Shown here in pieces: positions 33,695 through 41,418 of a stretch of 64,000 nucleotides of DNA (its first letter is position 1; every line of letters starts with the position of its first letter). The position numbers were made by a program, and so were the translations under genes. The notes under the pieces are model-generated. The model ran no database searches, had not been told where the DNA came from, and saw only the letters and a list, made by a program, of their open reading frames with translations. The stretch is from Billgrantia lactosivorans (GTDB lineage: Bacteria; Pseudomonadota; Gammaproteobacteria; Pseudomonadales; Halomonadaceae). Location of the stretch: positions 231,517 to 295,516 of the forward strand of contig NZ_QHGY01000002.1 of the NCBI RefSeq assembly GCF_003254665.1, written 5' to 3'.

Positions 33695-34791
33695 GTCGTT
33701 CCATCACGCCCCTCAAAGAGCGACTTGGCCGAGCCGGTATTACGGTGACGGAAGGCGAAGGCTCGCCAGCCCTCGAGGCGCCCTGGTTCGTGCGCGCGCT
33801 GCAGGCGTTCTCGGGTTGGCTGGCCGCCCTGTTCCTGCTCGGCTTCCTCGCCATGGGGGCGGTGTTCGTGCTCGACAGCAGCGCTGCCGCCGCCACCCTG
33901 GGACTGGTCATGATCGCCGGCGCCTTCATGGCGCTGCAGAAGGCCAGGGGTGATTTCCTCGAACACCTGGCGCTGGCCGCGAGCCTGGCGGGGCAACTGC
34001 TGGTGGCCTGGGCCGTCGCCTCGCTGCTGGAAGGCGCGAACGCCGGTCTGTGGTGGTCGTTGCTGGTATTGCAGGTTGCCCTTGCGCTGGCGATGCCGAG
34101 CCTGACCCACCGTAGTTTTTCCGCCTTTGCCGCCAGCCTGGCGCTCTACCTGGCCTTGGCCGAGGGTATTGCTGTTCCTTCCTTGGCCGGCGGTCTGGTG
34201 CTGCTGGCGCTGACCGCGCTCTGGCTCAACGAGTTTCGCTGGCCGTCACGGCTGCGCACGCTGCAGGCGCTGGGCTATGGCCTGCTGCTGGGTTTGCTGG
34301 CCATCCAGGCCCTGGCCAACTCCGGCCAGCCGCTGCTCAACTGGCGTGGCGGTGACGTTACCGGCCTGGCGTGGCTGGAACCCTGGGCGGGGGAGGCTCT
34401 GGGCATGCTCGCGCTGGTGTTGTTGCTTCGGCACGTCCTTCTGCACCACGTCGGCGGCGTCGGGACGGGCCAACGCTTGGCCGCCTATGGCGCCGTGGCC
34501 GGGCTGATGCTGCTCACACTCCAGGCCCATGGCTTGATCCAGGGCGCCGTGGTGGTGATGTTGGGCTTTGCCATTGGCCACCGACTGGTGTTGGGGAGCG
34601 GCGTGCTGCTGTTGCTGCTCTCCATCTCGAATTATTACTACTGGCTCGAGGCGACCCTGCTGAGCAAGGCCTTGACCCTGTTTGCCCTGGGTGGACTGCT
34701 GCTGGCGGTTCGCTGGGCGCTGCGCCGCGGGTGGCCAATCGAAGGAAAGGACGATGGCAGGGCCGATGCGGGGGAGGGGCTGAGCCAATGA
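33691..34791 (+). CDS. DUF4401 membrane protein
   Basis: A 366-residue polytopic membrane protein with ten or so hydrophobic segments (LGFLAMGAVFVLDSSAAAATLGLVMIAGAFMALQ and onward). The sequence, length and its place before a GDYXXLXY gene fit DUF4401. Start overlaps the LysR stop (ATGA) and its own stop overlaps the next ATG (ATGA). Normally it directly follows DUF2157; here that link has been broken. Confidence 0.8.
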   Translation: MSRSITPLKERLGRAGITVTEGEGSPALEAPWFVRALQAFSGWLAALFLLGFLAMGAVFVLDSSAAAATLGLVMIAGAFMALQKARGDFLEHLALAASLAGQLLVAWAVASLLEGANAGLWWSLLVLQVALALAMPSLTHRSFSAFAASLALYLALAEGIAVPSLAGGLVLLALTALWLNEFRWPSRLRTLQALGYGLLLGLLAIQALANSGQPLLNWRGGDVTGLAWLEPWAGEALGMLALVLLLRHVLLHHVGGVGTGQRLAAYGAVAGLMLLTLQAHGLIQGAVVVMLGFAIGHRLVLGSGVLLLLLSISNYYYWLEATLLSKALTLFALGGLLLAVRWALRRGWPIEGKDDGRADAGEGLSQ

Positions 34792-35324
34792 TCGCGACAG
34801 CCAAGCTCGACAGGGTCGTGGTGGTCATCGCCACCGTACTGATCCTGGCGCTGGTCAACTGGAGCATCTGGGCCAAGGAGCGCCACCTGGCCGAAGGCGA
34901 AGCAGTTTTCCTGGAGCTGGCGCCGGTGGACCCGCGCTCGCTGATGCAGGGCGACTACATGGCGCTGAACTTCGAGATCGGCAACCAGATCCAGCAGGCG
35001 CTGCATGAAGGGCACCGGCAGGGCGACGAGCTGCATGCCGCCGATGGGCATGTCGTCGTCCGCCTGGACGAAGACCGGGTGGCGCATTTCCAGCGCCTGG
35101 GCGCGAGCAACGATTCCCTCGCCACCGACGAGAGGCGCCTGCGCTACCGGATGCGCAACGGCCAGGTCCGGTTTGCCACCGACGCCTTCTTCTTCCAGGA
35201 GGGCCATGCCGAGCGCTACGAACCCGCCCGCTACGGGCAGTTCCGTATCAACGAACGCGGCGAGCCGCTGCTCGTCTCCATGCACGATGCGGAGTTGGAG
35301 CTGCTCGGGGAGATGGAGCGGTAG
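34788..35324 (+). CDS. GDYXXLXY-domain protein
   Basis: A 178-residue membrane-anchored protein: one N-terminal transmembrane helix (VVVVIATVLILALVNWSIWA), then ELAPVDPRSLMQGDYMALNFEI, the GDYxxLxY motif (GDYMALNF here), and FFFQEGHAERYEPARYGQFRINERGEPLL. It is the third member of the DUF2157/DUF4401 set. Function unknown; the membrane-bound architecture suggests an envelope complex. Confidence 0.88.
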   Translation: MIATAKLDRVVVVIATVLILALVNWSIWAKERHLAEGEAVFLELAPVDPRSLMQGDYMALNFEIGNQIQQALHEGHRQGDELHAADGHVVVRLDEDRVAHFQRLGASNDSLATDERRLRYRMRNGQVRFATDAFFFQEGHAERYEPARYGQFRINERGEPLLVSMHDAELELLGEMER

Positions 35325-36086
35325 CTAACCCAGGCCGAACAGCGCATGGGCCAGATGCCCGCTGAGGAAGGCGAGGCCGGCGGCAGCGCCGCCCATCAAC
35401 AGGGTGCGAAACCCGGAACGCAGCATTGGACGGTGGTAGACAAGGCTCTTGAGCATGCCGATACCGAAGAACATCGCACCGGCGATAAGCAGGCTTGCCA
35501 GGAACTGTGTGGCAGCATCTAGGCCCGGCAACGCATAGGGTAACAGGGGCATGGCGCCTACGATGATGAAAGCGAAGAAGGTGGTCAGCGCGGCGCGCAG
35601 GGGATTCAAGCCGACGGGCTGCAGGGAATGCTCCTCCTTGAGCATGGTATCCACCCAGATATCGCGATCGTCGGTCAGGGTGTCCACTACGCTTTCCAGT
35701 AATTCCCCTTCGAAGCCTTTTGCACGGAAAATCTGACGTATCTCTTCTCGCTCTCCTTCGGGGATGAGCTGAATATGGCGATATTCGCGACGAGTGACGC
35801 TGTCGATATGCTCCTGCTGCGCTTGTGAAGCCTCGTAGTTACTGACGGCCATGCTGAAGCCGTCGGCAAGGAGATTGGCGAAACCGAGTACCAGGGCGAC
35901 CGTAGGGGAAAAGCCGGCGCCGAATGCACCTGAAACGACGGCGAAGGTCGTTACGCAACCATCGATACCGCCCAGTATCGCATCGGGAATGGAGTTCGCT
36001 TGTGCTGGACGGGAAAGGCGTTCCTTCACTGCCTCGGGGCGATGTTCGGGCTCGAGATCTTCACGACCGTCAGGCATGGCGATCAT
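35325..36086 (-). CDS. VIT1/CCC1-type transporter
   Basis: A protein of about 253 residues from the ATG at 36086 (MIAMPDGRED). It contains IPDAILGGIDGCVTTFAVVSGAFGAGFSPTVALVLGFANLLADGFSMAVSNY, the first two helices of the VIT1/CCC1 family, a cytosolic acidic segment with EGEREEIRQIFRAKGF, and three more membrane helices near the C-terminus. Members export Fe2+ or Mn2+ or store them in vacuoles in yeasts and plants. Start is uncertain because no strong ribosome-binding site is seen. Confidence 0.8.
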   Translation of the reverse strand: MIAMPDGREDLEPEHRPEAVKERLSRPAQANSIPDAILGGIDGCVTTFAVVSGAFGAGFSPTVALVLGFANLLADGFSMAVSNYEASQAQQEHIDSVTRREYRHIQLIPEGEREEIRQIFRAKGFEGELLESVVDTLTDDRDIWVDTMLKEEHSLQPVGLNPLRAALTTFFAFIIVGAMPLLPYALPGLDAATQFLASLLIAGAMFFGIGMLKSLVYHRPMLRSGFRTLLMGGAAAGLAFLSGHLAHALFGLG

Positions 36087-36193
36087 CCAGAGTGGGCATT
36101 GCGAGTCTCTTCGCCCCAAGAGGGCTTCGTTCAACGTAGCAGAAGGCAGTGGTGGCATGCTCCGCTTGTCGAGGCACTGCCGGCCTAGATGCT

Positions 36194-36343
36194 TCACCGC
36201 CGTGTATCGTACCGGCGTAGACGGATAGCGCGCTGGCGTTCGCGCTCGCGGCGGCGCTGACGGGCCAGGGCGTTGCCGTTGGCCAGCTGGACCAGGAACT
36301 CGAGCTCCGCCTCACTGAGCGGTTCGCGCTTGGGTCGCGTCAT
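36194..36343 (-). CDS. Small arginine-rich protein
   Basis: A 49-residue ORF with an AGGAG eight bases before the ATG: MTRPKREPLSEAELEFLVQLANGNALARQRRRERERQ and a basic tail. The first half has the look of a short amphipathic helical region and the second is strongly positively charged, which could bind nucleic acid. The track of long ORFs misses it; an overlapping longer minus-strand frame is probably a shadow. Confidence 0.5.
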   Translation of the reverse strand: MTRPKREPLSEAELEFLVQLANGNALARQRRRERERQRAIRLRRYDTRR

Positions 36344-36473
36344 CCAGGGGCTCCTGCCGAAGAGGGTTCTGGCCGACGCTAGCGGAGACAGGTGTCAAAC
36401 GAGTGACGATGGCATGCCGGTCGCCGCTGTTGCATGATGGCATTCGTCCCTCCTCGACTCAGGCAGGAAACCC

Positions 36474-37091
36474 ATGCCCTTGGAAAGCGCGTTGCTCTAT
36501 GTCGTGGCCATTTTTGTCTTCGCCGTCACCCCCGGGCCTGGGGTGTTTGCCCTTCTAGCACGAGGCATGGCCTCCGGCGCGCGGGTCTGCGTGCCGCTGG
36601 CGCTGGGCATGACCCTCAGCGACCTGCTCTACCTGCTGTTGGCATTCTACGGCCTGGCGGCCATCGCCGAGAACTGGAGCGAGGCCTTCACGGTAATTCG
36701 CTACCTTGGTGCCGCTTACCTGCTCTATCTGGGCTGGAAGATGTGGACCGCCCCGGTCGAGGCCGAGCCGCTGGCGCCCGAGCAGCAGCGGGGGGATGCC
36801 GTGAAGAATTTCCTGCAAGGCTTTCTGATCTCCGCCTCCAACCCCAAGGTGATCCTCTTCTACATCGCCTTCCTTCCCACCTTTATCGACCTCACTGCCC
36901 TGGCTTCCCACGATATGGTGCTGGTGGTCGGGCTCACCTTCGTCAGTCTGATGGCGGGGCTGATGCTGGTAGCCTCCGGCGCCTCGAGCGCACGACGTTT
37001 CCTGCAGACCAAGCGGGCCATGAAAGGCGCCAACCGTTCTGCAGGCACCCTGATGGCCGCTGCCGGCACCTTCCTGATTGCCAAGGGTTAG
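36474..37091 (+). CDS. LysE/RhtB-family amino-acid exporter
   Basis: A 205-residue LysE-type transporter: MPLESALLYVVAIFVFAVTPGPGVFALLARGMASG with the TPGPG motif, VIRYLGAAYLLYLGWKMW, and NFLQGFLISASNPKVILFYIAFLPTF. Six membrane helices are expected. The family exports amino acids such as lysine, threonine and homoserine; the substrate cannot be told from sequence. Confidence 0.9.
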   Translation: MPLESALLYVVAIFVFAVTPGPGVFALLARGMASGARVCVPLALGMTLSDLLYLLLAFYGLAAIAENWSEAFTVIRYLGAAYLLYLGWKMWTAPVEAEPLAPEQQRGDAVKNFLQGFLISASNPKVILFYIAFLPTFIDLTALASHDMVLVVGLTFVSLMAGLMLVASGASSARRFLQTKRAMKGANRSAGTLMAAAGTFLIAKG

Positions 37092-37140
37092 GGGCTCCGA
37101 GGCGCTGAGGCATTACCTATGATATGGATCGAGTGAACTC

Positions 37141-37596
37141 ATGGCAGGAAGGGCCGTGAATCGGGAACTATTCCACCGTATCCTACTTTGCGCCGAGATG
37201 GTCTTGCTGGCACTACCGGTCAGCATGTTCTGCCTGGTTTTCGGCTTGGGCCTGTTAATGACGGTGGGATTTTCCTGGGGGCTGGAAGAATTGGCGATCA
37301 TGCTCTTTGTGTTCGTCGGGTTCCTGGGTATCGTTGGGCTATGGTGTGCCGCAATCACGTACCTGGCACAGCGAGCGCGGTTCCTCTGGTGGTGGCGAGC
37401 CGCCTGCATGGGTGCCGGGTTGGTAAACGTTTCCCTGGTGCTGTTCTGCCTGGTCGCCTTCGGCTGGGAGCTGCCGGAGTGGGGGATCATCATTGCCTTG
37501 GGCGTCTTTGCCAGCCCGCTGCTGGTGCCCTTTCTCCACCTCGCCTACCTGCAGAGAACGTCCCGGGAGCTTCTGTCGACTCAGGCGCAGCAATAA
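37141..37596 (+). CDS. Hypothetical membrane protein
   Basis: A 151-residue protein with four hydrophobic segments (about 13-37, 42-67, 84-105 and 108-132). No recognised family motif. It sits between two LysE-family genes on the same strand; co-transcription with the downstream one is possible. Confidence 0.6.
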   Translation: MAGRAVNRELFHRILLCAEMVLLALPVSMFCLVFGLGLLMTVGFSWGLEELAIMLFVFVGFLGIVGLWCAAITYLAQRARFLWWWRAACMGAGLVNVSLVLFCLVAFGWELPEWGIIIALGVFASPLLVPFLHLAYLQRTSRELLSTQAQQ

Positions 37597-37670
37597 CCTT
37601 TGCGGTAAGCTCGAGCTTTGCTTTCGGCCGCCTGCAGCAGGCGACATGGTGAGCTACAAGGAGATGGACC

Positions 37671-38309
37671 GTGGAGTGGTGGACCTGGATAACCTACGTG
37701 GGCGTGATTACGGCCCTGATCATCTTTCCCGGGCCGGTGGCGCTGTTGTGCACCAGCCATGGCTTGCGCTTCGGGCGACACAGGGCCTTTGCGACCGTGC
37801 TGGGCGGTGGCATGGCGTCTTTGGTTCTGATGGCGCTCTCCGCCTTGGGCCTCGGCGCTGTTCTGGCCACCTCGGAAACGGCCTTCTTCGTGCTCAAGCT
37901 GGTCGGCGGTGCTTATCTTGTTTATCTGGGTTTGCAGGCTTGGCTGACCGTGCCCCGTTCGCCGATGGAAGAGGCGCCCGCAGCGGGGCCGGCCAATCGG
38001 CAATCCGCACCTGCCCTGTTCCGTCAGGGTTTCCTGGTGGGAATCGGCAACCCCAAGGACCTGCTGTTCTTCGCCGCCCTGTTCCCCAACTTCATCGCCA
38101 TCGGCGAGCCGCAGTTGATCCAGTTCGTCATCCTGGCGCTGACCTGGCTGGTCATCGACACCACCCTGATGACACTCTACGCCACCCTGGGCTCGGGCCT
38201 GGGCCGCTGGTTCGATAGCCCCGGCAGGATGCGCGCCTTTCATCGCACCACCGGCGGGCTTTTCCTGGGAGCGGGAGGCACCTTGATTGCCTCGAGCGAC
38301 AATAGGTGA
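37671..38309 (+). CDS. Second LysE/RhtB-family exporter
   Basis: A 212-residue LysE-type protein with a GTG start preceded by AAGGAG. It shows LIIFPGPVALLCTSHGLRFGRHRAFATVLGG, LKLVGGAYLVYLGLQAWL, and RQGFLVGIGNPKDLLFFAALFPNFI. It is clearly homologous to the copy 1 kb upstream but diverged. The TPGPG motif is changed to FPGPV. Confidence 0.88.
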   Translation: MEWWTWITYVGVITALIIFPGPVALLCTSHGLRFGRHRAFATVLGGGMASLVLMALSALGLGAVLATSETAFFVLKLVGGAYLVYLGLQAWLTVPRSPMEEAPAAGPANRQSAPALFRQGFLVGIGNPKDLLFFAALFPNFIAIGEPQLIQFVILALTWLVIDTTLMTLYATLGSGLGRWFDSPGRMRAFHRTTGGLFLGAGGTLIASSDNR

Positions 38310-38332
38310 GCGCCACTAGATGAGCTGTAAAC

Positions 38333-38364
38333 AGCGGCGCAACCATCATGGCTGCGCCGCTTTC
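38333..38364. terminator. Hairpin between convergent genes
   Basis: AGCGGCGCA (38333-38341) and TGCGCCGCT (38353-38361) form a perfect 9-bp stem followed by TTTC. It serves the exporter gene and probably the broken dehydrogenase gene from the other side. Confidence 0.65.
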
Positions 38365-38373
38365 GACTGGGAG

Positions 38374-39203
38374 CTACGGCTCCACGATGATCTTCACCTG
38401 CGACTTGTCGTTGAGTAGCGTTTCGAAGCCTTTCTCGACAACGTCCGCAAGGGCGATGCGCGCGGTAATCAGATCCTCCGCGCGGTAGTAGCCCTGTTCC
38501 ATCAACGCCATGACGGCGGGATAGACGTGCCCAGGTCGCTGGCTTTCTGCCGCCGCACTTCGGAGAGCTCGACGGCGTAGATCTCGGCGGCGCCGGCGGC
38601 CTTGAGGGATTCGATCACCATCAGGCCGATGGGGCCTGCGCCGAGCACCACGGCGCTGTCGCCGGCTTTCAGCGAGCTCTGGCGCACGGCGTGCAGGCCC
38701 ACGGCGGCGGGTTCCACCAGCGCACCCTGTTCGTAGGAGAGCGCATCGGGCATGCGGTGAACCATGTGCTCGCCAACCACGGTGTACTCCGAGAAGCCAC
38801 CGCCGCCCCCCGAGAGCCCGTGGAAGCCCAGCAAGGGCGTGAGGTTGTAGCGCTCCATCAGGTAGCTGCCGTCTCGATGGGGCGACAGGATCGGCTCGAT
38901 GGCGACGCGATCCCCTGGCTTGACCCGGGTAACGCGCTCGCCCACCTCGACCACTTCACCAGCGAACTCGTGGCCCATGATGATGGGCGCGCACTGCTGG
39001 CTGAGCGGGTGTGGTTCGTCCACCGGAATGAAGATCGGGCCGGCGCTGTACTCGTGCAGGTCGCTGCCGCAGATGCCGCAGGCGGCGACCTTCACCTTGA
39101 CCTGATGCGGGTCCTCGATTCGAGGTGTTGCCACCCTCTCCACGCGCAAATCGCGGGCGCGATACCAGACGGCCGCCTGCATGGTGTGCTTGTCGTCGTT
39201 CAT
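38374..39203 (-). pseudogene. Broken 2,3-butanediol/sorbitol-type zinc dehydrogenase
   Basis: The first 233 or so residues are a clean medium-chain dehydrogenase: CGICGSDLHEY (zinc Cys), IIMGHEFAGEVVEVGE, and the start of the NAD fold GAGPIGLMVIESLKAAGAAEIYAVELSEVRR. The frame then fails at KASDLGTSIPPSWR. In another frame, VYPAVMALMEQGYYRAEDLITARIALADVVEKGFETLLNDKSQVKIIVEP follows directly, which is the normal family C-terminus. About 70 central residues are missing, and the deletion length is not a multiple of three. The gene is therefore an internal-deletion pseudogene, 63 bp after the monooxygenase gene. Confidence 0.85.
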
Positions 39204-39266
39204 GGAATGGCCTCGTTGTCTCGTGAGGCAGGCCGGCGTGCGCCGGCCCGCTGTGTCAGGCGGAAA

Positions 39267-41063
39267 TCAGGCGAGGTGGTGCACTTCCTGCTGGCCGTAA
39301 ACCGGTGTCGGGATGCCTTCCTTGCGCGCCTTGAGCTGCAGTGCCAGGTAGTGGGAGTAGTGGCGTGACTGGTGCAGGTTGCCGCCGTGGAACCACAGCG
39401 CCTGCTGCTGGGTGGGCTTCCACATGTTGCGCAGCTCGCCCTCCCAGGGGCCGGGGTCCTTGGTCGTGTCGGAGCCGAGGCCCCAGCACTTGCCGACCTT
39501 GTCGGCCACCTCCTGGGAGATGATGCGTGCCGCCCAGCCGTTCATGGAGCCGTAGCCGGTGGCGTAGACGATCAGGTCGGCGGGCAGCTCGGAGCCGTCG
39601 GTGAGCGTCACCGAGCGCGAGTTGATGCGCTCGATACCCACGCCGCTGCGCAGCTTGATGTCACCGTTGGCCACCAGGTCGCAGGCACCGACATCGATGT
39701 AGTAACCGGAGCCGCGCCGCAGGTACTTGAGGAACAGCCCGGAGTCGTCGTCGCCGAAGTCGAGCAGGAAACCGGCATCCTCCAGCTTCTTGTAGAACTC
39801 GGCATCGCGTTCGCGGATCCGGTCGAAGGCGGGCCTTTGGAAGTCGGGTAGCAGCTTGTAGGGGATCGAGGCGAAGATCAGGTCGGCCTTGTCGTGGGTG
39901 ATGCCGTTCTTCACCGCCTCCTCCGAGTAGAGCGGGCCGAGGGCGTGCTCCATCAGCGAGTCGGATTTCACCACATGGGTCGAGGAGCGCTGGAGCATGG
40001 TCACGTCGGCATCGTTCTCCCACAGCGCGGCACAGATGTCGTGGGCCGAGTTGTTGGAACCCACCACGACCACTTTCTTGCCGCGATAGGCGTCCGGCCC
40101 GGGGTGCTGGCTGGAGTGCTGCTGCTCGCCCTCGAAGGTCTCGGCGCCGGGGAAGTGCGGCACGTTGGGCACGCCCGACATGCCGGTGGCCAGGATCAGC
40201 TGCTTGGGCCTGAGCGTGACCTGCTCGCCGTCGCGGTTGACGCGCACCGTCCACTCGCCGCTGGCCTCGTCGAAGCTGGCGCCTTCGCATTCGGTGGCGC
40301 TCCAGTAGTTGAGTTCCATCACCTTGGTGTACATCTCCAGCCAGTCGCCGATCTTGTCCTTGGGCGCGAATACCGGCCAGTTCTCGGGGAAGGGGATGTA
40401 GGGCAGGTGGTCGTACCATACCGGGTCGTGCAGGCACAGCGACTTGTAGCGGTTGCGCCAGGCGTCGCCGGGACGAGGGTGCTTGTCGAGCACAATGGTG
40501 GGCACGTCGAGCTGACGCAGCCGCGCGGCGAGCCCGATGCCGCCCTGGCCACCGCCGATGATCACGCAGTAGGGCTGGCGCGTGTAGCCGAGTTCCTGTG
40601 CTTCCCGCTGGCGCGACTCGAGCCAGGTCTCTCGGGTCTTGCTGGCACCGTGTTCGGCTCCCATGGGCCGCCTGGCGCCGCGCGGTTCGGGGTAGTCCTT
40701 GAGTTCCTGCATGGTGGTCAGCAGGGTCCAGCACTTGTCGTCCTTGAGACGCAAGAGGCCCTTGCCCTGGGCCACACCGGTCTCGAAGGTGAACCAGGCT
40801 TCGGTTACGCCGTTGGCCTCGGTGGCCTCACCATCGAGCTGCCAGTTTGCGGGGCGCGCTTCGCCCAGGGTGGCGTTGAGCATCGACTGGATCTCGTCCT
40901 TGCCTTCCAGCGTCTTGAGGTTCCAGGTGAAGGCGACCAGGTCGCGCCAGTAGCACTCGTCATCGAACAGGGCCATGACCCGCTGGATATCGCGTTGCTC
41001 CAGTGCGTTCTCGAAGTCGTGCAGCCACTGCTGAACACGTTGAGTTGGCGTGGGTGTCGTCAT
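39267..41063 (-). CDS. Flavin-containing monooxygenase with N-terminal NTF2-like domain
   Basis: A 598-residue flavoprotein. Residues 1-125 look like a SnoaL/NTF2 fold (VQQWLHDFENALEQRDIQRVMALFDDECYWRDLVAFTWNLKTLEG). The remainder is a two-dinucleotide flavin monooxygenase: FAD site CVIIGGGQGGIGLAARL, NADPH site VVVVGSNNSAHDICAALWE, and LIVYATGYGS. Its substrate is unknown; related proteins oxidise ketones or indole-3-pyruvate. It is transcribed with the broken dehydrogenase from a sigma-54 promoter (41104-41119) next to a divergent AcoR-type activator, pointing to catabolism of an alcohol or ketone. Confidence 0.88.
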   Translation of the reverse strand: MTTPTPTQRVQQWLHDFENALEQRDIQRVMALFDDECYWRDLVAFTWNLKTLEGKDEIQSMLNATLGEARPANWQLDGEATEANGVTEAWFTFETGVAQGKGLLRLKDDKCWTLLTTMQELKDYPEPRGARRPMGAEHGASKTRETWLESRQREAQELGYTRQPYCVIIGGGQGGIGLAARLRQLDVPTIVLDKHPRPGDAWRNRYKSLCLHDPVWYDHLPYIPFPENWPVFAPKDKIGDWLEMYTKVMELNYWSATECEGASFDEASGEWTVRVNRDGEQVTLRPKQLILATGMSGVPNVPHFPGAETFEGEQQHSSQHPGPDAYRGKKVVVVGSNNSAHDICAALWENDADVTMLQRSSTHVVKSDSLMEHALGPLYSEEAVKNGITHDKADLIFASIPYKLLPDFQRPAFDRIRERDAEFYKKLEDAGFLLDFGDDDSGLFLKYLRRGSGYYIDVGACDLVANGDIKLRSGVGIERINSRSVTLTDGSELPADLIVYATGYGSMNGWAARIISQEVADKVGKCWGLGSDTTKDPGPWEGELRNMWKPTQQQALWFHGGNLHQSRHYSHYLALQLKARKEGIPTPVYGQQEVHHLA

Positions 41064-41103
41064 CGTTGTTCTCCGCTTGTTGTTGGGGGACGCCCTGTGT
41101 TCT

Positions 41104-41119
41104 GGCAGAAACCGTGCCA
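41104..41119 (-). promoter_or_regulatory. Predicted sigma-54 promoter of the monooxygenase operon
   Basis: Read on the minus strand, TGGCACGGTTTCTGCC contains GG and GC separated by exactly ten bases, with TGGCAC matching the -24 consensus. It lies about 40 bp before the monooxygenase start. The divergent gene encodes an enhancer-dependent activator, which is what such a promoter requires. Confidence 0.7.
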
Positions 41120-41219
41120 GCCGCGGAGATTGCGCAAGGAACTCTTTCAGTCAATTGAAAATATTGGGTTTTCTAGCGGGACATTAACGGCGGTAGCGCA
41201 ATGCGCTGTTCTGCCGACC

Positions 41220-41269
41220 TGTAACGCGCATGACAGCTGTCACGTAGCAGGGTTGGCCTGGCGTTACAC
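41220..41269. promoter_or_regulatory. Possible activator binding sites (UAS)
   Basis: About 110 bp upstream of the -24 element there is a perfect 12-bp palindrome TGACAGCTGTCA (41231-41242). It is embedded between TGTAACGC (41220-41227) and its inverted copy GCGTTACA (41262-41269). A TGT-N10-ACA arrangement also occurs at 41220-41235. These are at a suitable distance for enhancer binding by the AcoR-type protein. Confidence 0.5.
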
Positions 41270-41418
41270 CTGTAAACCCCGACCAAGGGCGCAGGCAGAG
41301 CCGATTGACTCCTGCTCGGTACGGCATAGGCTTGAAGTCAGCTCTGCTACACAACACTGCCACACAACAACAAGGGCCTCTGCCACAGGAGCGTGGCAGG
41401 ATGGCACCGGAGGCAGCG

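Larger units (their letters stand above)
41064..41418. other. 355-bp divergent control region
   Basis: It contains the sigma-54 promoter and palindromic sites annotated above. The AT-rich part near 41150-41180 (TCAATTGAAAATATTGGG) contains a short TCAATTGA palindrome. No coding sequence is apparent other than upstream in-frame extension of the activator. Confidence 0.6.
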
